A stretch of DNA of 64,000 nucleotides from Congeria kusceri (GCA_027627225.1 JAPFQT010000405.1:1-64000); one strand, 5' to 3'. Positions 12,001 through 27,000 are shown, counted from the stretch's first letter. The notes: generated by a model not told the origin, from the sequence alone. Numbers and translations are program-made.

Positions 12001-15000
12001 CGTAGAAAGTCGGCTCTCGGTAATTTTTAGAATTTATGAAAATGACATTTGTGTTGTTATATATTAGGATCTGCCATTGTCGCCCCTTCTTACCTACAGT
12101 GTCTTCTGGCGTTCACTGTAAGACTCGAAGCAACAAGTTTCTTCAATCCAGTTAACATAGACCGATATTTGTCGGTAACAATTCCACATTTCTGGTATGC
12201 TTCTGCCTGTAAAAGGTTGAATAGCAACATGAACTACTACTACGTCTGCTGCTACTACGTCTAGGTCTACGCCTTCAACTACTTCTACTTTTAATACTAC
12301 TACTTCTACTACTACTACTTCTACTACTACTACTGCTCTTACTACTACTACTACTACTTCTACTACTACTACTAATACTACTACTACTACTACTAGTAGT
12401 AGTATTACTACTACTACTACTACTACTAGTAGTAGTATTACTACTACTACTGCTATTACTACTAATACTACTACTACCGTAGTACTGTAACTTGATATCA
12501 CAGCATGCATGAGCTACCTTCGCGCAGCGGCTCTGCTAGGCATTTGGCGACTAGCCTCTGTACAATAAAGACGTTAAAGCTCTGCATAGTATGTCTTCAT
12601 TTATTCGACATGGTAGCAGCGTGTCAGAAAACCCAAAACAGACTGGAATTTATTATTTCATTTATCAAGTGACAGAAAAAGGCGAGTTACAATTTTACTC
12701 ATCCGGAGAATGTTTAGTGTAATAAACCGGAACAATAGGATAAGTTGTTAAAAAGATTCGAAAGTGTCCGCATGGCATCGGTATTAATGGAAAAACCTGA
12801 GGAAGTACAGGTTAATACGCTATTGTATTCAAAGGATCTGGAATCGGAAGAAATATTTTCCTCATTTAGCCTGACAAACGATGAGAGCAAATCGTGGGAC
12901 ATAGTGTCACGGCGTTTTATGTAACATTTCGTGCCAATAGATAACGTTATATTTGAAAGGTCGAAATTCAACAACAGAATACAAAACGAACTTGAAAACG
13001 TGGGTGCGCTTATAACAGACTTGTTTCAGCTGGCAGAAAACTGCGCTGTTCAAAGGTTACACGGTGAACTTATTTATAATAAAATTGTTGTAGACTTTAG
13101 GGACCAGAGGTTGTCAAAGTAATTACTGTAAGACCCTGACCTTACCCTCAAAGAGGCGATCAATTAGGCCCGGCAACTAGAAGCCGTAAGAGCTCAACAG
13201 TCGGTGCTAAGAGGAGAAACAAACGTGTCGTTTAGATAAACAGATCGAATGGGTGCAAAAATACAAGAGCAGTCGTCAGAATCAGCCAGCACGGGATGCG
13301 CAGACGAAAACGAAGGGCCGACGCCAGCAAGACAGTGCTTCAGAGTGCCAGCATTGTGGCACTAGACCCGACCACCCAAGAGTACGTTGTCCGGCGAGAG
13401 ACAGCACGTACCCCCACTGCAAGATGGGACATTTCAAAAAGAAGTGCAGATGATGTGTGACCGAGATAACCGGAGACGACGAAGGTGACCGTGATTTTCT
13501 AGTCGCAGTGAGGATTAGAGATTCACAGGCGTTGCGAACAACGCTCAACGTCAACGATGTACAGATGACATTCAAAATAGATACTGGAGACGACGTCACA
13601 GTGTTACCGGAATGCCAACTCCAAAGTTTGAAAGTTGACTCGTGTGAGACTGGCAAATACTATTTGTAGCCGGATAGACACATTTAAACGTTACTGGAAA
13701 GTTTGAATATGTACTTGAATCCACTGACAAAATGTGTATTTCTGAGATTTATGATGTTAAGGGTTTGAAGCATGCGCTCCTTCGTCGACCGGAAACAGAG
13801 GCACTTTCCTTAATTATGGTAAATTATTTCCAAAATATTTCTTCCGTCGATGATACCTCGTATGACCAAATTCGCGGCAAATTTCATAAATTATTTAACG
13901 GGAAACTGAATGGCTGTACACCATTAAATTAAGCCAGGATGCGCGACCGTATTCTGTTACAACGCGACGAATCCCTGCCCCGTTAATGGGGGAAGTGATG
14001 GCTGAACTAGAGGACATGGAGAGAAGAGTCGTGAATTCCAAATATCAAGAACCTACGGAATGGTTCTCTCCTATGGTTATTGCTCTCAAATCGAACGGGC
14101 AGATAAGAATCTGTGTCGATTTAGTAAAACGCGTCCGTTACACGCGAACGGTATCAGTTGCCCTCGGTAGACAAATCTCTAGTGCAATTAGCCGGCGTCA
14201 GAAACTTTTCAAAATCGACGCCTGCCAGGGGTTTTGGCAAATTAAACTGGCTGAGGAGTCACGACACCTCACAACGTTCATATAACTGTTTGCAAGGTTA
14301 TGCATTAACATGGTGTCTTATGGGCCTTGGCCGCCCCTGAATATTTTTAATATAAATGCCCGAACTGTTGTGGCATGGATCATTTGCAAAATGGATTATG
14401 TGTTGATTTGGGGACGCAAAAAAGGCCGAGCATGACCAAGGTTATTAAATATCCGCACAGTAATCGAACAGGTGGCGTTACACTTAACAGACACAAGTGC
14501 GAGTTCGACAAAACGCTCATACTTGCCTGGGTCATGTGGTGGACACAAGCACAATAGAGGCTGACATGATGGTCAAGATCCAGGCAATTAAGGAAATGCC
14601 GACCCCACAGAATGTGTCAGATGTCCGCCACTTTCTAAGCATGTGTAGTCAACTGTCTCGGTTTCCCACAAACTGGCGAAAATAGCGCAGCTGTTTACAC
14701 TAAACAAAAACAAAATTAGCCATCTCGCTCTTTTGTGTTCATTAAAGATCAAAAACAAATACTGCATTGTTAACGCGAACGCTGGATTCCCAAGGTCATA
14801 CAAAATTGAAACAGATAACGGTATGATACGCCGCAATAGGCGTCAGGTAATCCAGTGTCAGAAACAGTTCAGCAGAACGACCAGGGAATTAATTCCAAAA
14901 CACCGCTGGTAGAAGACAACCATAGTACTACTACTGCTACTACTACTTCTACTTCTACTTCTACTGTGACTACTACTACTACTACTACTACTGCTATTAC

Positions 15001-15012
15001 TACTACTACTAC

Positions 15013-15044
<32 letters not shown>

Positions 15045-18000
15045 TTACTACTACTACTAACTACTACTACTACTACTTCTTCTACTACTACTACTAATAA
15101 TAATAATAATACCACTAATACCTACAACTACTACCACCTATTACTAATGTTTCACTACTACTTCTATTACTACTTCTGTTACTACGCCTACAACTACGTC
15201 TACAACTACTTCTGCAATAATAATAATAATAATAATTATAATTATAATAATAGTAATAATAATACATTCGTACGTCTGACACGCTCATTTTGTACATGCA
15301 TGTTTTCCATGAGAATCCCGGTAAGTTTTCCGTCAGTTGCTCGTTCGTAAAGTGCCATACTTTCTCTGCTAAACGTGTATTTGGGTCGTCCTGTTCCCTT
15401 TTTTCAATTTTATCCCATTGGTTTAGGATAAACATCGTGCTGTTGGGATCAAAGCTGAAAAGGCCGTTGTCTTTTACTTCCCTTTTAAGTTTGTTGAAAA
15501 TCTGTCCTAACTGAAAGCACAATTCCGAAATTATTGTCAGAATAATGTAAATCTGGCTATTTTGCTAAACATGGGTTATCAAATAACAAACACATATATT
15601 ATCAAATGTTGAAATGACTTCTAAATGACTTTGAGGTTATTACAAGTTTTTTATTGTTGCACGTATTACATTATTGCATATCAGAACTACCTGGTTAGTT
15701 TAGCATTGTTGTACGCGAATATACATTTACTAAAACCAGTAATTATTATGTTACGCTCATAAATGCGACAGCGAAATAATTTCTTTGCTAATGAGAAATT
15801 GCTTTTCTACGAATTTTTTTTTCTTTTTTTCATTTTTTTTTTTTGCCATTTTTTTTTTTTTTTTGTTTTTTTTTGTTTTTTTTTTTTGTTCCGTATATTT
15901 TATTTTCCTCGTCAATAGGTGTGTGGGGGTCGAGGGCATCCCCCTCCACACCGTACAAAAGTACATTAGATGCATGTATATACATACGTCATTTATAATG
16001 TGTAATGCTACCAAGTGCTCCACGAAAACCAATACCTATATATGTATAAACATTTTATTTTACAAACAACAACTTTATTATTAACAGTCACCTAATAGCA
16101 CAGTAATTTTTGTTCTAACAAAAAAGAGGTAAAAATATGCCCCATTTGTTATTATCACTTGAAGTATTAAAGTAATTTATTTCATTTAGTACATTATAGT
16201 GTAGAGCAAAATATGCCTTTGCCGTATTTGATGTAGGAATGGTTTTGTTCATTTTACAATTATAAATGAACATTTTAGTGAAAAGAAAAATTAAGTTCAA
16301 AGGGTCAATTTGATTTTTATGACCCAAAATAAAAGAAGACGGGTTAATAAGATCTGCGATACTTTCAAATTGGCCAAATAGTTCTGTTATTAATCTTTGA
16401 ACATGATTACATTCCCAAAAGATATGCTCAATTGTTTCGCACATATTTTGACAAAAAGAGCAGTTGGCCGAATTTGTGTAATGGATTTTAAATAAGAACG
16501 AATTGGTACCTAGCATTCTGTGTATAATTCTATATTGTAACCACTGTAAATTTGAATCTTTGGTAATACAAAAAGGCATTTCAAAAATATGTTTCCAGTC
16601 TTCTATATTGATATCGTTAAAGGTGGTCGACCATTTCGATATGCAGACTGGTAAGATTTTATTCTGTTTTAATACATCATACATAGGCCGAGTTCCTTTT
16701 GTGTTTTTTAAAATAGACTGTAACGATATTGGAACAAACGGTTTACAAAAAATAGATTCAAACGAGCTACAGGTTTTTAAATATTTTGTTAAAGTATTAA
16801 CAATACCTATATAAAGCAAGTAGTTTGGATTGAAATTATACAATTTACAGAAGTATTCATAGCTATAAAATGTAAGTAATTCTTTGTTGCTGACCAAATC
16901 CCCAATAAAGTGAACACCTTTTTCAAACCAAGATTTGAAAAATATACTTTTATTACCAATCATAATATTCGGATTATAAAAAATTGGATTTTGTAGTATG
17001 TATTTTGTATTTAATTGTTCCGCTTTGCAGAACTCAACAAAGGATTTTAATGTGTCTTTCCAAAAATTGTTTTGTATTCTATTGATTAAGTTCTCAGGAT
17101 AATGTAGACCACAGTTATATAATTTATCAAAGTCTATCGTTGTTTGTGCAACACTAATCCATTTACCATTTCCGGTGACAATTCTACGAATCCAAGAACA
17201 TTTTAAGGAGCTTATGAAAGAGCATAGATTTATCATATTTAGACCTCCCTCAGCATATTCCTTTGTGATAACATTTTTGTTAACTTTTGATCTACCATTC
17301 CAAACAAAGTTGAAAAATAGGTCATTTAACTCAGTTAATATTGTGTTTGACGGATTTGGAAGCGAAACAAACAGATGATTGAGTATTGGCAGAGCTATTG
17401 TTTTTATCACTTGTATTCGGCCAATAGGCGTTAGTATCCTTCTTGACCAGTTTTTTAATACTGTTTTAACTTTTGATAATTTCTCCGTAAAATTAAGTTC
17501 CAACATCTTTTTGAGATCAATATGAAATGTTAGGCCAAGCATATCAAAGGTTTGCTGGTTCCATTTTAACTTCCATCGTGTTTTAATGCTTTCAGAACTG
17601 AACTTGTGCTTTCCTATCCAAACTACTTTGGTTTTATCAAAGTTTACTTTTAAACCTGACAACATTGTAAAAAGTGACAATACATCAAGCGTTTCATTAA
17701 GAGATTCTGCGGAGCCATCCAGGAGTAAAGAAGTGTCGTCAGCAAATTGAGACAACTTGTATTCAGTATTACCTATTTTAATTCCTTTAATTTTGGGGTT
17801 AGACCTAAGTTTAATGGATAATATTTCAGCGCATAATATAAATATATAACAACTGAGGGGATCGCCTTGTCGGCATCCACGTTGTATATGAAAAAAGTCT
17901 GAAAGTAAACCACACTGTGTCACAGCTGAAATTCCATCTTTATACAAAACATTAAACCATGTTATAATATCTGGACCAAAATTGAACCACGATAGTGTTT

Positions 18001-21000
18001 TGTTTATGAATGACCACGACAAAGAATCGAATGCCTTTTCGAAATCAATCAGTAGAAGGAGACCTGGAATGTCATTTTCATCAGTATAGTTTAATATGTC
18101 GTAAATAAGTCTCGTGTTTTCCCCTATAAATCTGCCCTTAATAAATCCAGTTTGATCGGTGTTTATTAATGTATCAATGTAACGTTTTAACCGTGTTGCA
18201 ATACAACCAGAACCAATTTTGTAAACAGTATTAAGCAACGTAATTGGGCGCCAATTTCTTAAAAATTGCCTAGGCTTATCACCTTTTGGTATACAAGTTA
18301 TTATTCCCTGAGTCTGGGTTACAGACAACGTACCACTTGTAAAAGCGTGATTTAAAGATCTACAAACAAAAGTGCCTAATTTCGGCCAAAAAGCTTTAAA
18401 AAAATCTATTGTAAAACCGGACGATCCGGGGCTTTTATTATTTGCCATGTTTTTCAAAATGGCCGATGCCTCGTTAAGTGAGATTGGCCCTTCTAATGTT
18501 TTAGATTGTTTTTTCGATAATTTCGGTATTTCCATACCCGTAATATAGTTATTAAGATCATAATCAATGTCGATACAATCTGTGTTTTGGTATAAGGTTT
18601 TATAAAATAAGGCCGTTTCTTTTAAAATGTCGCCTTGTTTATCAATAAGTATTCCTTCATCATTAATTAAACTATTTATAGTTTTTGTTGTATAGTTGTA
18701 CTTTTCGAGATTACAGAGTAGTTTAGAAGGTTTTTCGCCATACTGTATCCATTCCGCACGCGATCTTATCATAGCCCCCTTTAATTTTTCATCTTGGATT
18801 TTTTTAAGTTCTTCCTTTAATTCAGACAAATTTTGTAAGTTATTCTCGGAGAAAGTTTCTTCTTGTTTTTCAATTTCAAGTTTTAAATGCATTTCGCGAT
18901 TATTACGGGACTTTGATATGTATGAACTATACGAAATGGCTTTGCCTCTAATTTCCATTAATAACGTGTCCAGAAATAGTTGATCGTCTAATGTGAATTG
19001 GATATCTTGGTCTAATACTGAATCGACATTATCGAGGTTGTATACAGGTAGCATATATTGTTTTTTAATTTCTTTTATTTTGTTATTTATTGTATTTATG
19101 TAGTTTATATCACGTAAAAGCTTATTATTATGTTTCCATAGCCCCTTGCCATGTGTAAAATTATTGAATTTAAAGGTTGTCATTACAATAGAATGATCCG
19201 ATTGGTAGCTAGGAGTTATTTTGGCATCATGGACATATGGCAATAAAATTGTCGATACAAGAAAAAAGTCAAGACGGGCTTGCTGTATGGGATTGGTTCT
19301 TCGCCAAATATATCGCCTAGTATCTGGATACATAATTCTGAAAGGATCAGCCGTGTCATACTCTTCAATATGTTTTAATACACACATTCTTGCATTTTTA
19401 TTATTTATTGTTTTATAGTTATGATAATCTAAGACCGGGTCTAAGACTAAATTAAAATCACCACAAATAACATATGAATCATTTGCAAGTTCGTCTAGTA
19501 TACGAAAAACGTTCATAAAGAAGTCTGGACTGTCAGAATTTGGCCCATAGATAGAGGCGACGGAGAGTCTGGTCTCGCCAACGTTTAGGTCTAAAATAAT
19601 ATAATTACCTAGCTCGTCGTAATGTACCGTATTTATTTTATATTCAAGCTTCTTCGAAAAAAGTATTGCGACACCCCGAGAATTGGAAGAGCCACAGCTA
19701 AACAAACATTATGCGCCCCATTCTGAGTAGATAGATTTATATTGATCACCGACAATATGCGTATCCTGCAGACAGTAAATATCACACCCTATGTCTTTTA
19801 AATATTGAAATACTTGTAATCTTTTCTTTTTCCCCTGGATGCCTCTGCAGTTGACAGATAAAATTGTTAGATCACCCATAGATGAAAATAATAATGTAAA
19901 CTTGTAATGGTATAATACAGAGCACTTGGAATAAACATTGTAATGCATCTATTGTTTTTGGAACATAAACAAGTAAATGATTGAACAAAATAACATCAAA
20001 AAAAGAGAACATTTTGTTAGGCAGCTAACAGGGGTTTACTACATAATTTATAGCAGAAGGGCGGAAAAAAGCAGTGAATAGTGATTGATGAAGTATAAAG
20101 ATACACACAAGTTTAGGATGAGAAGACAATAATTGAAACACTATGTTTTGGCATGTTATTTGGAAGTAACAAATAAAGTGGACATTAATATCCGGATTTT
20201 AATATAAGTTTAATGATTACGATCATAAAAATTAAAGGATATAAATGTTGTAGCTACATTTAATGAATAGGTTTTTAGAATTGCCATCGAACTAAAATGC
20301 TTATGTGTGTATTAAATATGTAAATACGCATTAAAAAAGGACCTTATCTATTATTTTAGATGCAAAATAATAGTACTCGTACACGCACAGAAACACGCAT
20401 ACAAACGCAAAAGAAGCTAGCACACAAACTTAAAAACAACATAACAAAAGCACACGCAACCTCAAAACCACAAAATAGTGCAACATCAAAACAGTGCAGC
20501 CCATGTGATACATCTTTTTAAACAAAAGATGCGTCAAGGCCACTGTTAATAGCGGAGTAATTCCAAACAAATAGAGAGGCGCTTTTTACAACCGAAAAAC
20601 GAAAGAGTAAAAAGACCTCTTCTTTGGAGTGAAAAATATTGTTAATATAGTGCGTTTTAATCACTAACTGTCTACATACTACAAATATTTCTACACAATG
20701 ATCACATGATAAAGAAATAAGCATATTTAGTACACATAAATTTAAATGAAGTCACAATGTGATAAAAGATACTCGTTCAGCACGGGCAATTCGATCCTAT
20801 ATGCTATGAATGATTGAAAATCCTGCCGTATGACAAATAAACGTAATCAAACTTATTAAAAAGTGTTTAATAAAACAATGTCGACATACAAGTTAGAGTG
20901 GGTTTAAATGAAAGTTTCTACATTAAACAACCATAAATCGATACAGGTAAAAAAAAAAACAGTCGTTTTTACATATCGACGTTTGTATCTTTTTTTATAT

Positions 21001-24000
21001 AAAAGTAATGATTCTGCCAGTAAAGGTGTTATCATAATCTTGTCAGTATCGACACAATTTTAATCGAGCGAAATCCTCGCGCAGCACGTGGATTTCAACC
21101 TGGAATACGATATTTTTACAAATGATAGCTATTATAGTCTTAGAGTGCATCAACGTAATAAAGTGTGCAAAAAAGGTAAATTACGTACTAGTAATTTATT
21201 CGAGTTTATGAAAGAACACTTGAAATACGTTAAAGAAAAAAGTGAAATAAACTCGTTTTCTAAACCGTTTCTCAATAATTATGAACACCTACACATAATA
21301 TTGTGCACGATCGCCTATTACTTTTTTGGCCATGGTAAGTCCAGCCAGTGTTGGTAGTCATCCCACTCGACGCGATGCACAACGTCTCTGGCGTCTTTAT
21401 AAGAAATGAGCCCGTTTCTGGACCATACACTTATTACTTCGTCCGTCATTTTCCGTTTCACACTCATGAACACTTCTAGATTTAGTGGTGTGAGGTCCTC
21501 GCGTACAAAAATGCCTTGCGTACTGTTATGTTCGTCGAGGTTGGCGAGTCGCATTTCGTTATTTGTTCTGAGTTGGGATTTCAAATAATAAGACTAAGAT
21601 TTATTTGTAGGTTAACGAAAACGTTCTCTATATTCTTCTTGATAACCAGGCAAAACAACAACAGTTATAATACAACGTACAACAACAGCAGGCTCACCCC
21701 CGAACCATTGTAGAATAGGTGTCTGATTCCAAATATGATTCTCCTTATGAGATGTTGACTGTTCTGAGCCAAGAATTTTTAATAATCCCGCCCTGTGACG
21801 CTCGCCTTTTTATAGGGAGTATCAGCCAATGGGACGGTACGTTACAAAATATGGACCAATGAAAACAGTTGATACATAAATGCTGTCGGCGTTCTAAAAT
21901 GAATATTTCTGCAAAAATTCCGTTTCTCATACAAAAATACAGTTAATTACAATTTATAATGTGGCGTTCAGTGGACAGTTACAAAGAACAATGTTTATGG
22001 AATGAAATGATACCCTGTATAGGGTTATCTGACAAAAATACGGTCCCGAACGCCGGTTTAGAAAAACACACTGTCAGGTTTCAGACAAGATGGCGGATAC
22101 GAATGTCACTTGACAAGTAAGTATTTTATTTGTAAAATAAGAAAACTTGCATTGCATAATTTACGTAAACCATTTCATATAACCATCAGTCTGTAACAAT
22201 AACATATTAAATAGATATAGGGTGGCCTTGTCCGAATTATGCTATTATAAGCATAAGCTAACATTTTCGAATAATAACACATTGAAAGGTACATATTTCA
22301 AACAGTTCTCCAATAATAGATTCTGTGGATAACAATGTAATAAATAGTGTCGATTGGAGGTAAAGTTTAAAATCACAGCGTAACAATAATATTAAATAGT
22401 TGTAAATACTGGCAGTGTACTATTTTGAACATAACACCATTAATGAGCAATGCCAAGTATAGTAACAATATTCTTTAGAAATCATTTAAATGTGTTGAAT
22501 AAATCATTATAATTAGAATGTCCTATAATTATGTAACAATTAACTTGTTACAGTACGGAACACTTTGCCCTGTCTTAACACACGATTTCGTGTCATGCGC
22601 GATTTAAACCGCACAATGACGTCTTTCTTGCCGTTTGGACCTCTCTTCAGTCGGTGGGCTATATCTACGTCTTCTGAGGTCAAATTCTCATTGGCAATGC
22701 TATTTAGTTTAGCAACAGCGATTTTGGTGGTTTCTTCTGCCGTTTCGAATGCGCCACCAGTTCCTGCGCTTACTTGCTCTAAGCCGCTAATGATAATGTT
22801 GTTGCTTCTGCTATACTGGTTTGTCTCGTTTTCTGATCTTCTTGTATCATTCTCTTGAGTTTTAATTTCAGATTTCAATTTCAGATTTTCTTCAGACTGC
22901 AGATTGATTTCAGCTTTCAGGGTTTTCACTTCTTTCTTCAAGCTATCGGTTTCTAACTCCTTTTCGTAAATTCTCGATTCAAGTACTTCTATTTGTTTCG
23001 TAAATGATTTTAGCAAGCCCTCTTTGACTTTTTCAAACAGTGAATTTACGAGTTCCTTCAGCCTTTCTTCATCTCTTTCAACTATGTCTTTTACTTTTTC
23101 ATTCATTTTGTTTACTGATCTGTCCACGTTTGACACTATATTTGATAATTTCGAGTGAATGTCCTTTAACTGTTTTCTAATGTCAGCAATTTCGTTTGAT
23201 AGAAATTTATCATCGCCCGAATTCACTAATTTGGACGGTTTGGACTTATTGTCTGTAGGTTTCACAATATTATCAGACGAAGAGTTATCGAGTGGTAATT
23301 GAAGACCAGTGTTATCCGCCTCGATCTCACTTACACTTCCAGTAGAGTTAATTTCCTTTTTACGCTTCTTGTCAGGTTTCTTGTCAGGTTTACTCATTGT
23401 CGGCAATTGGTGTGACGCTAATTTTATTTGAGAGGTATAGATTGAGCAAACGGCGTGACCTCTGAGGATGAATAATAGTATCTATCGGGGGGCAGTCAAG
23501 CTTGGATGAACATGCCGTCAAAGATGGCGACGCCCATATAAAATGTGGAATTTGTCGAATACATTCAATAGACAATATTTTCACATTTCCCTGTCAACTG
23601 CCTATAAAGTAGAGAGCAGCAGTTTCACATACTCACAGTTAAGACCATAAACGGTAGTCCAATTCCTATTTTCAAACGAAATCACCGCTTTAAACTCAAA
23701 ATATTCACTTATTATTAGAACTGGTAAAAAAAAACATGACCGCCATACTTGACCCGGAAGTGCAAAAAAACACTCTACGAATGTTTGCACAGTGGCAATA
23801 ATAATTACATTATCAGTATCATGCTAAAACCTGACATATAATAAAATATATATGTTCCAGTATGCTTGTTGGATGTTGCTGTCAACACATGTAAATAGAT
23901 CCCTTTCACATTCGTCTCAATTGAGAAAATGAATCGATAACGAGGCTGACGATGTATTGGCTCCTATTGCCAATATGAGAAAATAATGTTCATAGGGGAA

Positions 24001-27000
24001 AATGTTGAGTAACTATATGTACTGAAATGTTGTTGTTTTTTATGAAAGTACTATTTAACAGAATTATGTCTATCTGTAAAGGTTTCAGATGATTAGATTA
24101 TAATTACAAAACTGTAATCTATTAATTGATCGAAAACTTCAATATGTTGTTGTTTGTGTTCTTTTTGAAGTCTGGTGACAGAGAACAACACGAAACGTGG
24201 GAATTCCACGAAAGCCACATTTTGCGAATGAAATGCAAAAAAGTCAGCACAATAATAAAAGAACGTTCTGGATGCAAGGTGAAGGTCATAGCTAGATTTC
24301 ACTAACGTACAACTTAAGTTAAGAAATCGCTTTTTTTGTTATTCATTACAACATTTAGGAATACTGACCCTGAACAGAAGTATGTTTATGTAAGTGACAA
24401 AGTTTTACCGGTATAATAATTGCTCAATAGACTATTGGGGTAGTGACCAGAAAGAATTTTAAGAAATTGTTACATTGACCCAATCCATCCCCTAAGTACC
24501 GAGCGGCTTCTCTTGATCTTTATCCCGCACAAACAATATTCAAGCCTATGCAGGTATATCTATAATGTATCTATATATGTTTATTACAATAGCTCAATTT
24601 GTTCTTGCGTTATTGAGCCTACGTCGTTTTTTTAATATTTTTAGTAACAGTTAAATTGACCCCACCTATCCCATATGCAATCGCAAGTGAGGATTCAATG
24701 AAATGTATCTACATTATAAGTAACATTACATTAATTATATTCGTTCTTGAGCTGTTGAGAGTAAACCGGTTTGTTTTATTTTTAATAATGTTGACCTTGA
24801 CCTTGACCCCACCCACCCCATATGCAATCTCAAGTAAGATCTCAATATAAGGTATCTACTTATGAAATGTCATTAAACTATTTATATTCGTTCTCAAGTT
24901 ATTGAACCGTTTTTCTATTTTAGTAACGGTTACCTTTACCTTGACTCTACCCACCCCAAATGCAATCGCAAGAGAGGTCTAAATATAAGGTATATACATG
25001 TCGTTATCTACGTTTCATTTAAATAGCTGAATTCGTTTCTACGTTATCTACGTTTCATTAAAAGATCTGAATTTGTTTTCTATTTTAGTAACGGTGACCT
25101 TGACCTTAAACCCACCCATCCCATATCCAATCCCTAGCGAGGTCTCGATATAAGGTATATATGTATGAAGTTTCATTACAACAGTTCAATCCACTCTTGA
25201 GTTAGAGAGCGGAAACGAAAGGTTGACGCCGCCACATAACCAACAACATATACCAATCTAATAACCGAATTTTTTCTTCGAAAAACATGGTTAAAAACAC
25301 AATTGTGATTAAGTAATGGCAATTTTGAAATAAAACATCAATACATAATATCAAAAGCGTTGCTAATTATCGTTATCTTTGTTCAAACTGTATGAACATA
25401 AAAACAAGTACATTCCATACATAAGCACTATCGTGAATTCAAGTGACACAAATAACGATATTTTGTCAATATTTTGAAAAGATAAACAAAAAGATATTAT
25501 TATCAACTATCTTCCTGAATATAAGTACATAGCTGACTAGACTATTACTTCTCCAATTTATTGGTACGCATTTTGATTACGTAATTGTGACACGTGCTAT
25601 TTTAAAAGTTGGACCTGAATATGCACATTTGGGAAACATAATTATCAGAATGAAAAAGATGTGTATACACTCAACAAAAGTTATAACTCGCCAAATGGAA
25701 ATAAAAGGAAATTAATGTATGTTCTTTATTCTATGTAATTAAATTGTACATGCATGTGTTCATACCAAAATATTAAGAAAAAAAAAACACGAACGTATTT
25801 CGTATTTACCACGGCGCAGCTGACATTGTTTTCAATAAAGAAAATACAACAATTTCCATTTGATGCCATTAAACTTTTGAGTGTATACAAGATTATGATC
25901 TAATAATTCATGACTTTGTTTGGACAATCAATATTCTGTCGCCTCGTGGACAGTATAGTTATTAAAGGAATTCCGAATCACCGATAGTTCCGGATAACGG
26001 TTCTGAAAATAATTGCAACCCTCTCATTTTGTTTTTTTAACTGGTGTTGAACAGCAAAACATTTGCAGAAAATCACCAAAGTTTCAACTCTGTATTCTGA
26101 TCAATGAACCGAAACGGGGTTCTATGACTTATACATGTTTAAAAATCTACCTGAAAACCGATTGCAGAAGCTAGGGTACGGTTTATTAATCGCGATAAAA
26201 CATAAAAAAATATACGTTAAATAGGCAAATATATGGTATCAATTGGTACATAAATCTATATTATTTGTACTGTATACATAGGAAAACCCTGCATGTGCAT
26301 TGGGGTGTTCCGTGTCACTTGAACGGTCCTTATTGTTTAAGGGTGATATGTCTATACATTTCTAATGTACATGCTTTGTTGAATTTTCCAATGGGTTGGT
26401 TGGATCAGTTGACGCATGCACAATGTATGACCATTATTTGTTGACCAATAGGAAATATTTGTTATACAAATAAATGGGATATTATAGGTATGCATCTGCT
26501 GGTTTGATTTACCTTTCTATAAGTTTTAAATAATATCGATCGTGGTTTTTCAGACTGGTGTCATCCATGGATAGAAGCACGAAGACCCTCAAATGTATTT
26601 ATGTATGCAGATATTTGATCTCAACATCATTATTACTGTTGATCATTGTATGCAATATATAGTTTATATGTATTTTATATGTATTTAAAAGCTGCCAGAT
26701 TGTTTAATACTGTCTTTGTAATAGAAGCAGGGACTGTGAGTTCCGTATTTAGAATGCTGTTTATACTTTTGTATACAAGGATCTATTGCGCGTCACATAC
26801 TAGTCTGGGGTACCATCTTTATGTTTGCATTTGACATCATCATTTGCTGTGTTGTGTGTTTTAGATTGTTGATGTTACCATTGGAACGGTGCTATATATA
26901 ACATTATGGTATCGTATACCTTCATTATGTGTTTTGTTGATCTTATATTCTTAGGTTGTCAATTCATCAATATGCTTGTGATTGTTATCAAATTTGTTCA

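Larger units (their letters stand above)
12486..14924 (+). mobile_element. Decayed Ty3/gypsy retrotransposon in intron 5
   Basis: A 125-bp LTR (12486-12610) runs TGTAACTTG...TTCGACA, contains AATAAA near 12562, and is followed at once by a primer-binding-like TGGTAGCAGCGTGTC. Downstream are gag, protease and reverse-transcriptase pieces in shifting frames on the plus strand. Relatedness ends near 14750 and no 3' LTR is visible, so it is 3'-truncated or degraded. It is flanked on both sides by ACT repeat. Confidence 0.8.
15815..23773 (-). mobile_element. Full-length L1/Tx1-type LINE in intron 4
   Basis: Bounded by a 9-bp target duplication, TCTACGAAT at 15806-15814 and 23774-23782 (plus strand). 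Reading the minus strand: 5'UTR from 23773; ORF1 (23397-22540, with its C-terminal part at 21584-21318 after a 955-bp interruption); ORF2 (19879-16115); 3'UTR of about 210 nt; and an A-rich tail (plus-strand T-rich 15815-15898). Total 7959 bp. It has a nearly intact ORF2, so the insertion is probably young. It has the same orientation as the host gene. Confidence 0.85.

Noticed and set aside
15757..16084. Lys-rich and Phe-rich ORFs next to the LINE
   Set aside because: They are the LINE poly(A) tail and 3'UTR read in other frames.
21088..21357. Plus-strand 89-codon ORF
   Set aside because: It overlaps the end of LINE ORF1 on the other strand and has no recognisable domain.
21585..22539. The 955-bp gap in LINE ORF1 as an ordinary intron of a host gene
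   Set aside because: No GT..AG pair joins the two parts in phase, and the whole region lies within a LINE defined by a target duplication.
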